Notes: generated by a model from the letters alone, not told the origin. Numbered from the stretch's first letter, positions 6,685-15,340 are shown. The stretch: 17,051 nucleotides of DNA from Methylophilaceae bacterium (GCA_025362115.1 JANYIK010000181.1:1-17051), one strand, 5' to 3'. A program made the numbers and translations.

Positions 6685-7998
6685 TTAGTCCTCGAAGGGA
6701 TGGTGCAACACGATAGTTTCGTCGCGATCGGGACCAGTGGAAATGATATGTATCGGCACCCCACACACCTCTTCCATACGCCGTAAATAGTGTTTGGCGT
6801 TTTGCGGCAGGTCGTCATAGTTTTTGATGCCTACGGTGTTTTCGCTCCAGCCGGGAAGTTCTTCGTAGATAGGCTCGCAGTCACTTAATGCTTCAGCTCC
6901 CACCGGTGATAAATCGCGCACATCGCCATCTATCTTGTAGCCCACGCCAATGCGTATGGTCTCCATGCCGTCCATCACGTCAAGTTTGGTAATACACAGC
7001 CCAGATACGCCGTTGATTTGGATTGAACGCTTCAGTGCCGCCGCATCAAACCAGCCACAACGACGCGCACGACCTGTGGTTGAGCCAAATTCGTGCCCAC
7101 GCGTCGCCAATTGCTTACCTATGGGATCCAATTTTTCCTCGGCATCGTAGAGTTCGGTGGGGAAAGGCCCGGAGCCAACGCGCGTGGTGTAGGCCTTGGT
7201 GATGCCAAGCACGTAATTCAACATCTGCGGCGCGACACCGCTGCCGGTAGAAGCCCCACCCGCAATAGTGTTGGAGGAAGTGACGAAAGGATAAGTGCCA
7301 TGATCCACGTCCAGCAATGCGCCTTGTGCGCCTTCAAACAGTAATGGCTTTCCGGCTTTGTTGGCTTCGTACAGCATATTCGGCACGTCGGCTACCATGG
7401 GCTTGATTTCAGCAGCTAGCGCCAAGGTCTCATCTAAAGTACGTTGAAAATCCACGGTTTCTGCGTGGAAGTAATTTTTTAGCACAAAATTATGATAGTC
7501 CAGCACCTCACCCAACTTGGCGGCAAAACGCTCACGGTGGAACAGGTCTTGCAACCGGATCGCCCGCCGCGCCACTTTGTCTTCATAAGCGGGACCTATG
7601 CCGCGCCCAGTCGTACCTATCTTGGCGCTGCCTTTAGCGGCTTCACGAGCCTGGTCTAACGCTACGTGGTAGGGCAAAATAATCGGACAAGCTTCGCTGA
7701 TATTGAGGCGTGAACGCAAATCCACACCAGCGAGTTCTAGCTCTTTGATTTCTTTGAGTAAAGCTTGTGGAGACAACACTACGCCATTGCCTATATAGCA
7801 CTGTACGGTGTTGCGCAAAATTCCGGAGGGGATGAGGTGCAGCACGGTCTTTTTACCGGCTATGACAAGCGTATGCCCCGCATTGTGGCCACCCTGAAAG
7901 CGTACTACGCCTTCCGCATGGTCGGTTAGCCAATCAACGATTTTCCCCTTACCCTCATCACCCCATTGGGTACCTATAACTACGACGTTCTTTCCCAT
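6685..7998 (-). CDS. purA: Adenylosuccinate synthetase PurA
   Basis: Cytoplasmic enzyme joining IMP and aspartate with GTP to form adenylosuccinate, the first committed step to AMP. The 437-residue product is near the usual 430. The P-loop-like GDEGKGK is at residues 13-19 with catalytic D14, and GGHNAGHT follows with H42, corresponding to E. coli D13 and H41. TTGRGIGPAYEDK, FEGAQGALLDVDHGT and the C-terminal STGPDRDETIVL are also present. A longer reading from 8034 exists, but the ATG at 7998 is chosen because it gives the conserved MGKNVVVIGTQWGDEG start and has AAGGGA just upstream. It follows hisZ by eight bases. Confidence 0.98.
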   Translation of the reverse strand: MGKNVVVIGTQWGDEGKGKIVDWLTDHAEGVVRFQGGHNAGHTLVIAGKKTVLHLIPSGILRNTVQCYIGNGVVLSPQALLKEIKELELAGVDLRSRLNISEACPIILPYHVALDQAREAAKGSAKIGTTGRGIGPAYEDKVARRAIRLQDLFHRERFAAKLGEVLDYHNFVLKNYFHAETVDFQRTLDETLALAAEIKPMVADVPNMLYEANKAGKPLLFEGAQGALLDVDHGTYPFVTSSNTIAGGASTGSGVAPQMLNYVLGITKAYTTRVGSGPFPTELYDAEEKLDPIGKQLATRGHEFGSTTGRARRCGWFDAAALKRSIQINGVSGLCITKLDVMDGMETIRIGVGYKIDGDVRDLSPVGAEALSDCEPIYEELPGWSENTVGIKNYDDLPQNAKHYLRRMEEVCGVPIHIISTGPDRDETIVLHHPFED

Positions 7999-8006
7999 TA
8001 TTTCCC

Positions 8007-9173
8007 TTAAATTTTGATGGGAACGACTTCCCAACCTTTAGAATTGTTGACCAGCATACGGTCACAATTCAACTCACCGCGCTGCTGCTCGTGTCCCGGC
8101 AAATCCACAATCACTACCTCACCCGCCGCACGCAATGCCGCCATTTTTTGCTGTAATGCATTGTCGTCCAAATAAGGTGCCAATATACCTTGGACCAAAG
8201 TGGGCAAAGACGACAACGTCATCAGAGTGCGCAAGTTCAAACTGAATCCCGTGGCCGGGCGCGCACGGCCAAAGGTCTGGCCGATTTGATCATAACGCCC
8301 GCCCTGCGCCAACGCGCCGGAGTGGTCTGCTGTATAGGCAGCAAACACCATACCAGTGTGATAGTGATAGCCGCGCAGCTCAGCCAGATCAACATTGGCC
8401 TCAACACCCAATTCGGTAATATTTTGTGCGGCGCGCTTGATGTCTTGCAAAGCCAGTTTAATTTCCGCATATTGTGGCAAGCGTTGTTGCGCAGCTTGCA
8501 ATACGTCATCCACCGCGCCATACAACTCTGGCAGCGCCAACAGGGCATCGCGGGTGACCGCATCCAAGCCCGCCACAATCTCGGTCAATACGCCTACATC
8601 CTTGGCTTGCAGCGCTGTAAACAATTCGTTTTCCAGGTCTTTTCCGACTTCTGCGCGGGTTATCAAAGCACGGAAAATTGCCACATGGCTAAAATCCACC
8701 AACACTTGCTTGACTTCGGCCAACTGTAAAGCCTGCACCATCAAGCGCTGAATTTCCAAATCACTCTCAAGCCCCACGTGCCCAAACAGTTCTGCACCTA
8801 CTTGCAAAGGTTGACGCGATTGATCAGACCCCTCTGCTTGTGTGCGTAATACACTCTCGGCGTAGCACAGACGGGTGACTCCAGTCTGGTTCAACCGATG
8901 TGCATCTATGCGTGCGGCTTGCGGGGTAATGTCGGATCGTATGCCCATCAAACGGCCTGAAAGCTGATCCACAACCTTGAACGTGAGCAAATCCAAGTCG
9001 TGCCCTACTCCGGCATTGAGCGATTCCAGATATTCCAACAAGGGAGGAACCACCAATCGGTACCCATAGCCGTGAAACAAATCCAGCAATTTACGACGCA
9101 ATTGCTCAAGCTGTTGCGCCTCGGCGGGCAACAGGTCTTCGATATATTCAGGCAGCAACCAGTTATGTTTCAT
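8007..9173 (-). CDS. hisZ: ATP phosphoribosyltransferase regulatory subunit HisZ
   Basis: HisRS-like protein without tRNA-charging activity that associates with the short form of HisG to make active, histidine-regulated ATP phosphoribosyltransferase, the first step of histidine synthesis. The 388 residues match HisZ (about 385). The N-terminal WLLPEYIEDLLPAEA and YGYRLVVPPLLEYLESL are typical, as are LMGIRSDITPQAARI, the LAQGGRYDQIGQTFGRARP segment (the HisRS motif 3 region) and the C-terminal CDRMLVNNSKGWEVVPI. It lacks the HisRS anticodon-binding domain. HisG is not in this window. The ATG overlaps the stop of the DUF2065 gene (ATGA), and hisZ-purA adjacency is common in Betaproteobacteria. 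Confidence 0.95.
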   Translation of the reverse strand: MKHNWLLPEYIEDLLPAEAQQLEQLRRKLLDLFHGYGYRLVVPPLLEYLESLNAGVGHDLDLLTFKVVDQLSGRLMGIRSDITPQAARIDAHRLNQTGVTRLCYAESVLRTQAEGSDQSRQPLQVGAELFGHVGLESDLEIQRLMVQALQLAEVKQVLVDFSHVAIFRALITRAEVGKDLENELFTALQAKDVGVLTEIVAGLDAVTRDALLALPELYGAVDDVLQAAQQRLPQYAEIKLALQDIKRAAQNITELGVEANVDLAELRGYHYHTGMVFAAYTADHSGALAQGGRYDQIGQTFGRARPATGFSLNLRTLMTLSSLPTLVQGILAPYLDDNALQQKMAALRAAGEVVIVDLPGHEQQRGELNCDRMLVNNSKGWEVVPIKI

Positions 9174-9358
9174 GAGCGCGATAACAATATGATGACGAGA
9201 CCGCTCAGCATGGAACCCAGCCCCACAAAGCGTAACTGACCGTCAGTGAATTTAATCATGCGAATGAAAGTTTCCCGCCATACCGAAGGAGCCAGTAATG
9301 GCAACAAACCTTCCAGCACCAAGACCAAGCCAAGCGCGAATATGATGTTGCTATTCAC
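9170..9358 (-). CDS. DUF2065 small inner-membrane protein
   Basis: A 62-residue protein with two hydrophobic segments (IIFALGLVLVLEGLLPLLAP and FVGLGSMLSGLVIILL) separated by a short charged loop (WRETFIRMIKFTDGQLR). It is the DUF2065 protein regularly found between hflC and hisZ in Betaproteobacteria. I chose the GTG at 9358, which starts ten bases after the hflC stop with AGAAG six bases upstream. A longer in-frame ATG at 9394 would run into hflC and add a non-conserved charged leader. The function is unknown. Its constant place next to hflKC suggests, but does not show, a link with that membrane complex. Confidence 0.88.
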   Translation of the reverse strand: MNSNIIFALGLVLVLEGLLPLLAPSVWRETFIRMIKFTDGQLRFVGLGSMLSGLVIILLSRS

Positions 9359-9368
9359 AGCGCACTTC

Positions 9369-10253
9369 TCATTTTTTCGCAGCCTTTGCTCCACCAGCGC
9401 CGCGCATGTACTTGAAGAAGTCAGAGCCAGGGTCCAACACCATCACATCAGCCTTACTACGGAAGCTATTACGGTAGGCCTCAAGGCTGCGATAGAAGGC
9501 ATAGAACTCAGGATTGCGGCCATAGGCGGCGGCGTAAGTCTCAGAAGCCTTGGCATCGCCTTCGCCCTTGATACGCTGCGCTTCGCGGAAAGCCTCGGCG
9601 ATGATGACTTCTTTTTGCTTGTCCGCATCGGCACGTATCTTCTCAGCAGCCCCAGCGCCCTGCGAACGCAAATCGTTAGCGACGCGCTTACGCTCCGCTT
9701 CCATACGCTGGAACACCGAGTCGCTCACCTCCTGCGGCAGATCTACGCGCTTTAAGCGCACATCCAACACCTGTATGCCCATTTGGCCCGCATTATGATT
9801 GGCTTTTTGACGCAGAATATCCATGATCTTTGCGCGTTCGCCAGAAATCACGTCATGAATAGTGCGTTTACCGAACTCGGCGCGCAGACCGTCGTTGACT
9901 ACCTGCGAAAGCCGCGCCTCCGCTTGCGCCTCATCACCGCGCACTGAAACGTAGTATTTGGCGGGGTCAATGATGCGCCACTTGACGAAAGAATCCACCA
10001 GTACATTCTTTTTCTCGCTGGTGATAAAGCGGTCAGGCTCCACCCAATCTAGGGTCACGATGCGCTTTTCAAAGTAGCGCACGTTTTCAACTAATGGCAC
10101 TTTGAAGTAAAGGCCAGGCTGCTTTTTAACCGATACGATCTCACCCAAACGAAACACGATGGCGTACTCACGTTGATCTACAGTGAACGCAGAAAGGCTG
10201 GCGATGACTAAAAACACGATCACTACCAATACACTTGCACCTAAATTTTTCAT
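9369..10253 (-). CDS. hflC: HflC, SPFH-domain regulator of the FtsH protease
   Basis: Inner-membrane protein with a periplasmic SPFH (band 7) domain that assembles with HflK into a large cage around FtsH. The 294 residues match the family. One N-terminal membrane anchor covers about residues 6-24. It is followed by VDQREYAIVFRLGEI, the SPFH domain, and a long charged coiled-coil region (about 190-240, including RADADKQKEVIIAEAFREAQ). The C-terminus has the family signatures NPEFYAFYRSLEAY and DVMVLDPGSDFFKYM, followed by an Ala/Gly/Lys tail. Its start overlaps the hflK stop (ATGA). Confidence 0.96.
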   Translation of the reverse strand: MKNLGASVLVVIVFLVIASLSAFTVDQREYAIVFRLGEIVSVKKQPGLYFKVPLVENVRYFEKRIVTLDWVEPDRFITSEKKNVLVDSFVKWRIIDPAKYYVSVRGDEAQAEARLSQVVNDGLRAEFGKRTIHDVISGERAKIMDILRQKANHNAGQMGIQVLDVRLKRVDLPQEVSDSVFQRMEAERKRVANDLRSQGAGAAEKIRADADKQKEVIIAEAFREAQRIKGEGDAKASETYAAAYGRNPEFYAFYRSLEAYRNSFRSKADVMVLDPGSDFFKYMRGAGGAKAAKK

Positions 10254-11446
10254 GGTCTGGCCTCCCGATCACGGCTGCGCGAGGAATCGCGTGAACGTGT
10301 CATGGATTCTGTAATTTCAGGGATGGGTTGAACAATAGCGGGAGCCTGTTGCACATTGTCAGAGTGCGTGGGAACGGGCTGTGACATCAATTTATCCAGC
10401 GGCAGATACAACATGCTGCCATTGCCGGATTTTTGATCTACGATGACCTTGCTGGAATTAGACAACACCTGTTCCTGCGTCTCTAAATACATGCGGTTTC
10501 GTGTCACTTCAGGTGCTTTTTCATACTGTCCTAACACTTGGCTGAAGCGGCTGGCATTACCCAGTGCTTCATTGATGACGCGCTGCTTGTAACCGTTAGC
10601 CTCTTCCAACAAGCGTGCGGCGTTACCACGGGCTTTAGGAATCACATCATTGGCGTAGGCCTGACCTTCGTTCTTTTGTCGCTCCAAGTCTTGGCCTGCT
10701 TTCACCGCATCATCAAACGCGGCCTGCACCTGCTCTGGCGGTTGTGCGTTCTGCATGGTCACCCCAACAATGCGAATACCTGATTGGTATCTATCCAACA
10801 CTTCTTGCATCAGGGACTTGACGTGCTGTGCCACTTCGGTGCGACCTTCATACAACACAAAATCCATACGGCTCTTACCCACTACTTCACGAATCGCAGT
10901 TTCGGCGATACCACGCACCCCCTCTTCGTTTGAGCGGTTATTAAACAGCGCATCTTCGGAACTTTTCAGGTTGTACTGCACGGCGAATTGTAAATCTATG
11001 ATGTTCTCGTCGTCAGTCAGCATCAGCGATTCATGAAGTTCACGGCTACGCGAGCCGCCACCCTCCGCTGCACCACGATAACCCACCTCTACGGTACGCA
11101 CTTGTTCCAGATTCATGATTTCTACCGACTCAATCGGGTAAGGAAAATGCCAACGTGGGCCTGGTTGAGTAGTTTCTACCAGCTTACCGAAACGCAGCAC
11201 TACACCACGCTTGCCTTGATCCACGATATAAAAACCAGTCGCTAGCCAAATTGCCAGAATCAGCCCTATAACCAAACCGATACCACCTCCACCCATAGAC
11301 TCTTTTGGCGGTGGCTCGCCATTAGGCGGGGTGCCCTTTCTACCAAACAGATTATTTATTTTGCGCGTGAGGTCCCGCATCATCTCGTCCAGATCCGGGG
11401 GACCTTCGTTGTGTTTTTTGCCCCAACCGGGGTCATTTGATGACAT
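10250..11446 (-). CDS. hflK: HflK, SPFH-domain regulator of the FtsH protease
   Basis: Partner of HflC in the FtsH-associated membrane complex; 398 residues. A cytoplasmic Gly/Pro-rich N-terminus (NDPGWGKKHNEGPPDLDEMM) precedes one membrane segment at about 54-74. The SPFH domain follows (VDQGKRGVVLRFGKLVETT, then GPRWHFPYPIESVEIMN). A coiled-coil region and the C-terminal SKVIVDQKSGNGSMLYLPLDKL are as expected. The tail is rich in Ser and Arg (SRDSSRSRDREARP). The start has GGAG seven bases upstream, at the end of hflX, and lies three bases after the hflX stop. Confidence 0.96.
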   Translation of the reverse strand: MSSNDPGWGKKHNEGPPDLDEMMRDLTRKINNLFGRKGTPPNGEPPPKESMGGGGIGLVIGLILAIWLATGFYIVDQGKRGVVLRFGKLVETTQPGPRWHFPYPIESVEIMNLEQVRTVEVGYRGAAEGGGSRSRELHESLMLTDDENIIDLQFAVQYNLKSSEDALFNNRSNEEGVRGIAETAIREVVGKSRMDFVLYEGRTEVAQHVKSLMQEVLDRYQSGIRIVGVTMQNAQPPEQVQAAFDDAVKAGQDLERQKNEGQAYANDVIPKARGNAARLLEEANGYKQRVINEALGNASRFSQVLGQYEKAPEVTRNRMYLETQEQVLSNSSKVIVDQKSGNGSMLYLPLDKLMSQPVPTHSDNVQQAPAIVQPIPEITESMTRSRDSSRSRDREARP

Positions 11447-11449
11447 ACA

Positions 11450-12595
11450 TTACTCCAAAACCATATCTAAATTTGATGCTGCCTGTGTTGCCAAATGAAT
11501 GTGTTGATGAGGATAACGTTCAACCAATGCCTGCCGAATCAACTCCATGCCGCTGCCTTGTTGCGCTGACACCCAAACCTTGCAGATTTTACCATACTCG
11601 TCCCGCTCAATACTGGGCGCTATGTCCGTGCTGTCTATCTTGTTCAACACCAGGATTTGCGGCACGTATTCCGCGCCTATCTCGGCCAGCACGCGATTGA
11701 CTTCCAATACCTGCTCTTCACGCGCCGGGCTGGCAATATCCACCACGTGCAACAGCACGTCAGCCTGCACCGCCTCTTCCAGCGTCGCGCCAAAGGCCTC
11801 TACCAAAGCATGCGGCAAGTGACGAATGAAACCTACGGTATCGGACACCACCACTGACCCACAGTTCGGGATGAACATTTTGCGCGAGGTAGTATCCAGC
11901 GTGGCGAATAACTGGTCGGCCACATAAGCGCCAGCCTGCGTGAGACGATTAAATAGCGTGGATTTTCCGGCATTGGTGTAGCCCACCAGCGACACCGACA
12001 TCACCCCAGAGCGCTGCCGAGAACGCCGTTGCTGGCCGCGCTGGGCTTTGAGTTTTTGCAGTTTCTCCTTGAGTAGTTTTACGCGTTGACGCAACAGTCG
12101 GCGGTCTAGCTCCAACTGCGTCTCCCCTGGCCCGCCGCGGACACCGATGCCGCCTTTTTGCCGTTCCAAGTGTGTCCAGCCGCGGATCAGCCTTGTGGAA
12201 AGATGTTCCAACTGGGCAAGCTCTACCTGTAACTTACCTTCATGACTTTTGGCACGTTGGGCGAAAATATCGAGGATTAAGCCGGTACGATCCACCACGC
12301 GGCATTCCAACAGCTTTTCCAGATTGCGCTGCTGCGCGGGGGAGAGGTCGTGATTAAAAACGGCAACTTGGGCATCGCTAACAACTAAGCTGGCCTTGAG
12401 TTCTTCTGCTTTACCACTACCCACAAACAAAGCGGCATCAGGCTTGGCGCGGCGGCCTTCAACTACGGAGCGCACCATCATGCCCGCGCTAGTCACCAAG
12501 TGATGGAGCTCTTGCAAGCTATCTTCATAGCCTGTGTAACCAAAGTCTAAACTGACTAATACCGCAGCCGAGCCGCCGCTAGGACGGTCAAACAT
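11450..12595 (-). CDS. hflX: GTPase HflX, ribosome-splitting factor
   Basis: GTPase that binds the 50S subunit and splits stalled ribosomes under heat or antibiotic stress. The 381 residues comprise the N-terminal HflX domain (with FVGSGKAEEL and FNHDLSPAQQRNLEK), a helical linker with GGIGVRGGPGETQLELDRR, and an Obg-type G domain. The G domain has G1 GYTNAGKST at 205-213, G2 within LFATLDTTSR, G3 DTVGF at 252-256, G4 NKID at 318-321 and a G5-like VSAQQGSGM. The ATG overlaps the hfq stop by one base (TAATG), so the two are translationally coupled. The C-terminal extension after the G domain is short. Confidence 0.97.
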   Translation of the reverse strand: MFDRPSGGSAAVLVSLDFGYTGYEDSLQELHHLVTSAGMMVRSVVEGRRAKPDAALFVGSGKAEELKASLVVSDAQVAVFNHDLSPAQQRNLEKLLECRVVDRTGLILDIFAQRAKSHEGKLQVELAQLEHLSTRLIRGWTHLERQKGGIGVRGGPGETQLELDRRLLRQRVKLLKEKLQKLKAQRGQQRRSRQRSGVMSVSLVGYTNAGKSTLFNRLTQAGAYVADQLFATLDTTSRKMFIPNCGSVVVSDTVGFIRHLPHALVEAFGATLEEAVQADVLLHVVDIASPAREEQVLEVNRVLAEIGAEYVPQILVLNKIDSTDIAPSIERDEYGKICKVWVSAQQGSGMELIRQALVERYPHQHIHLATQAASNLDMVLE

Positions 12596-12837
12596 TAATC
12601 TTCATCGGCCTCATCAGTATGCGGCATCGTCACCATACGCGCTGGAACGATGGTGGAGATAGCGTGTTTGTAAACCATCTGTGTGACCGTGTTTTTGAGC
12701 AGAATCACGTATTGGTCAAACGAATCAACCTGGCCTTGTAGCTTGATACCGTTGACCAAATAGATGGAAACCGGCACGTGTTCTTTACGTAGAGTATTCA
12801 GGAAAGGGTCTTGCAGACTGGGAATTTTGGTGTTCAC
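12595..12837 (-). CDS. hfq: RNA chaperone Hfq
   Basis: Hexameric Sm-like RNA chaperone that pairs small RNAs with mRNAs. The 80-residue protein carries Sm1 (DPFLNTLRKEHVPVSIYLVN then GIKLQGQVDSFDQYVILL) and Sm2 (YKHAISTIVPAR). Q9 and Y56-K57-H58 match E. coli Q8 and Y55-K56-H57 of the proximal RNA site. The C-terminal tail is short and acidic (DEADED), as in other Betaproteobacteria. The start is a GTG with GGGAGA just upstream. It is the first gene of the hfq-hflX-hflK-hflC run and follows a strong terminator, so it must have its own promoter between 12838 and 12916, although none with good boxes was found. Confidence 0.97.
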   Translation of the reverse strand: MNTKIPSLQDPFLNTLRKEHVPVSIYLVNGIKLQGQVDSFDQYVILLKNTVTQMVYKHAISTIVPARMVTMPHTDEADED

Positions 12838-12913
12838 GGGTTCTCCCTCTTTGGTGGAGTCATTTCGACAATCAAACTCTACGCCAATTCAATCTAATTT
12901 GCTATCACGCTGT

Positions 12914-12952
12914 AAAAAACAAAAAGCCCCGAAGAATCGAAGCTTTTTGTTT
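12914..12952 (-). terminator. Rho-independent terminator of the FecR-domain gene
   Basis: A 16-bp inverted repeat (12917-12932 with 12937-12952) has a 4-base loop and a 3' run of U on the minus strand. Two inner positions pair as G-U wobbles in minus-strand RNA but would be C-A mismatches in plus-strand RNA, so the hairpin is stronger in the direction of transcription. It lies 27 bases after the FecR-domain gene stop and separates that locus from hfq. Confidence 0.92.
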
Positions 12953-12979
12953 GAGGTTGCTTTGAGGCCGCTTTAACGA

Positions 12980-15340
12980 TTAACGCTTCATTAACACTGC
13001 ACCAACTAATTTTTCAGAACCCGTTGAAACCAGATTATAGGTGGAAATCATGCCCTGCGCTGCCGCTCCAACAAAGGCACCTGTAGCTTTGCCAGAAACC
13101 GTCGTGCCTACTGAAGCACAGGCTCCAGTCCCACCAGCGCATGTGCCATTCAAATTAATTCCATTAGTCCCGACGAAGTGTCCAATTGAGCCACTACCGG
13201 ATGCACTCCATCCTCCGAATGACGTGCCTCCGCTGCCAGCAATATTATATGCGGTCACCTGCGACAAACTGAAGTTGACTGTGGCATTGGCCGTAGTCAA
13301 CGTACCTACGCCAGCAGAGTTATCGGTCGGGTTAGTGCCAACGAACGACACATTATAATTAGCAGTGATGCTCAAAGCGCCCAACTCACTGCCGGTAGTG
13401 ATGTGATTGGCAGCTATAAAGTGCAAATCACCCGCTGGCGTGTTGATGTAAGTGGTGCCGCTGTTGTGTGAGTTGGCGATATAAGAACCCGTCCAACGTC
13501 CCCAATTTACACCAAGCGCATCCGAACCGGTATTGATCAGAGAGCCTCCACCTAAGCCAAAACTCATCTCGCTGCTGCCACCACTACTATCTCTGGCAAA
13601 AGAGACCAAATTGCCAGCGTTATTACTACTGGAAAAATGTTTGCCGTCATTGTCGTTATATTGATTTAGCGGATTCAAGGATACCGACGGGTCACCCCCT
13701 GAGAACAGCGCGGTTATTGCCACACCGCTGCCAAGTGCCGCTGGTGTAGCCGTTACAACGGGTGGAGTACCGGCAGTGAATGCCACTAGACCAGCAATAT
13801 AATCTGTGTAATTCCCTGACACATTACTGCTTGGCCAAAAATCGTAGCCCAAAGCAGCCGTGGCAGCAGCATTACCGAAAAACCCGCCGCCCACATTACC
13901 GGTATAAGTACCTTGAGCGCATGGCCCCACGGAGCAAGTAACCACCAAACCATGAGATTCAAACCCGTTATTAGTGATGGGTACTCCAGCAGCCCCTGCG
14001 GTGAAAGTGTTTCCTGCAATATTCAAACCTAAACCAAAGCCTATCGTTTGAGTCGTGAAATTGGCATTCAAAGTGGCCGAGGTCAATGTGCCCACGTTAC
14101 CTGCAGAATCGGTAGGATGGGTTGCCCCAGCCATATTGTAGGTCGTAGTACCAGTCAGGCCTTGTACCAAATCCGGCGCTCCTACCTTTGCCACTATCCA
14201 GTGTGCATCCACGATGTTGTCGGTCAAACAGCTCGGCGTACAATTGGTAATAGTGCCGCCATGAATACGGCCTATATGAATACTGCCGTCTGGGGTGCTA
14301 TACAAATCCGAATCTGTCCCACCAGTCGCTGTCATAGAACTATTAGAATGTTGGAAAAATTGACTCGCGGCATCATCAACCTTAAACTTTGTGTCCGCTA
14401 TACTTGCCAGACCACCGCTACCTTTGAATTTAACGTTGCTGGCATCATCACTAAAATCATCAGAATTGTGTTCTGTGTGCCAAAACCCTGTCCCTTGCGG
14501 CAAGATACTGGAGATATGGTGGATGTACTGACCTGCTGGCAAGGTAGTTCCAGCCAAAGACCCACCTGCACTATCTTCATTCTCGGTTAAGTTGGTGCCG
14601 TCAGTAGTAGTGACCGGAATCACGACATCATCATCTGCGACAATCTTGTCTAGCTTGTCATCATCTTTGCCCTTGACGTTTTTAGCTCCGTCACTGTTTT
14701 CGTCTCCGTTAGCGCTTTTGCCGCCCGGCTGACCACCACCGTTATCGGTGCTGAACGGGAAGTTAGGCACAAGTTTTGGAGCTTCTCCTGGCGGTGCTAA
14801 CGCAGTTTGCCCTGGTCCAGTTTCTATGGTTTGACCACCGCTGGTCAGCGTATGTCCACCAAACAGGGTCTGTACCGCAGTGCCTATTGCTTCGTCATAC
14901 CCAACATCCGCACCAGAGCCGCGAATACCAATGGTAGAAGTCGCAGTTTGTATCTTGTAGTTGTCGTGATGTTTTTTGCCGATAACGCCGGTCACCGAGC
15001 GTAGGCTACCTTTGAGGAGTGAAAACAGGCCTTTTTCGCTGCCATCTTCCTTGCCGTTGTATTTGAAAGTATCCACCTTGAACTTGGTGTCTGGCCGTAC
15101 CGCAAAGAATCCACCGTCTTCCATTTTGATCTGGGCAAAACCATTGCCAGAGGAGGCGACCGTGTCTCCTTCATCAATCGTGTCACCCTTCTTCACCACA
15201 CGTTGCTGGCCTTGGGCATTGATCACCGTGACCTCGCCGTTAACGAACTGGAACTTACCGACGACAGCAAAAGCCACGCTAGAAAATGATAGTGAGAGCG
15301 CCAGAACTAAGCCCAACGCCACATGATGTAAAGATTTCAT
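12980..15340 (-). CDS. Secreted FecR-domain protein with two tandem TbpB-like barrel domains; putative cargo of the adjacent Slam-like translocator
   Basis: A 786-residue exported protein of unknown function. Positions are counted from the ATG at 15340, chosen because GGGAGA precedes it and it begins a clean Sec signal peptide (1-25, cleavage after SVAFA); an in-frame ATG at 15391 would bury the signal peptide. No lipobox cysteine is present. Residues about 26-183 form a FecR domain (KKGDTIDEGDTVASSGNG, RSVTGVIGKK, TATSTIGIRGSGADV). An acidic Gly/Asp linker follows to about 270. The rest is rich in Gly, Thr, Ser and Asn. It holds two related units (378-524 and 638-785), each with GTLT, a cysteine pair and a glycine-rich G-x-F-x-G-x-A-A strand motif. 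The end (LVGAVLMKR) resembles the final strand of TbpB-type 8-strand barrels. It follows the barrel-protein gene by 139 bases. The FecR assignment is firm; cargo status is inferred. Confidence 0.75.
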   Translation of the reverse strand: MKSLHHVALGLVLALSLSFSSVAFAVVGKFQFVNGEVTVINAQGQQRVVKKGDTIDEGDTVASSGNGFAQIKMEDGGFFAVRPDTKFKVDTFKYNGKEDGSEKGLFSLLKGSLRSVTGVIGKKHHDNYKIQTATSTIGIRGSGADVGYDEAIGTAVQTLFGGHTLTSGGQTIETGPGQTALAPPGEAPKLVPNFPFSTDNGGGQPGGKSANGDENSDGAKNVKGKDDDKLDKIVADDDVVIPVTTTDGTNLTENEDSAGGSLAGTTLPAGQYIHHISSILPQGTGFWHTEHNSDDFSDDASNVKFKGSGGLASIADTKFKVDDAASQFFQHSNSSMTATGGTDSDLYSTPDGSIHIGRIHGGTITNCTPSCLTDNIVDAHWIVAKVGAPDLVQGLTGTTTYNMAGATHPTDSAGNVGTLTSATLNANFTTQTIGFGLGLNIAGNTFTAGAAGVPITNNGFESHGLVVTCSVGPCAQGTYTGNVGGGFFGNAAATAALGYDFWPSSNVSGNYTDYIAGLVAFTAGTPPVVTATPAALGSGVAITALFSGGDPSVSLNPLNQYNDNDGKHFSSSNNAGNLVSFARDSSGGSSEMSFGLGGGSLINTGSDALGVNWGRWTGSYIANSHNSGTTYINTPAGDLHFIAANHITTGSELGALSITANYNVSFVGTNPTDNSAGVGTLTTANATVNFSLSQVTAYNIAGSGGTSFGGWSASGSGSIGHFVGTNGINLNGTCAGGTGACASVGTTVSGKATGAFVGAAAQGMISTYNLVSTGSEKLVGAVLMKR
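12986..14209 (-). repeat. Internal protein-level duplication within the FecR-domain gene
   Basis: Two units of about 147 codons, at 14209-13769 and 13429-12986, encode diverged copies of one domain. Both run HW/HF-I-V/A-A, a T-x-x-YN strand, PTD-SAG-VGTLT, a N-A-x-x-NF strand, xNIAG, a C-x-(4-6)-C pair, a G-x-F-G/V-G-x-A-A strand and a final L-V-A/G strand. The similarity is visible in protein only. It was judged by eye, without an alignment program. Confidence 0.65.

Noticed and set aside
7999..8034. Longer start (8034) for PurA
   Set aside because: It adds 12 non-conserved residues and overlaps hisZ; the ATG at 7998 has AAGGGA upstream and gives the conserved PurA N-terminus.
8190..8729. 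179-codon open frame on the plus strand
   Set aside because: It is antisense to hisZ, which is conserved along its whole length; no start signals or family features.
12876..12904. hfq promoter candidate (TAGCAA, 17 bases, TAGAGT)
   Set aside because: The boxes match consensus at only 3 and 4 of 6 positions; the region must contain a promoter but this one cannot be supported.
14048..14590. 180-codon open frame on the plus strand
   Set aside because: It is antisense to the FecR-domain gene, cysteine- and arginine-rich without recognisable motifs. The opposite strand has signal peptide, domains, ribosome binding site and terminator.
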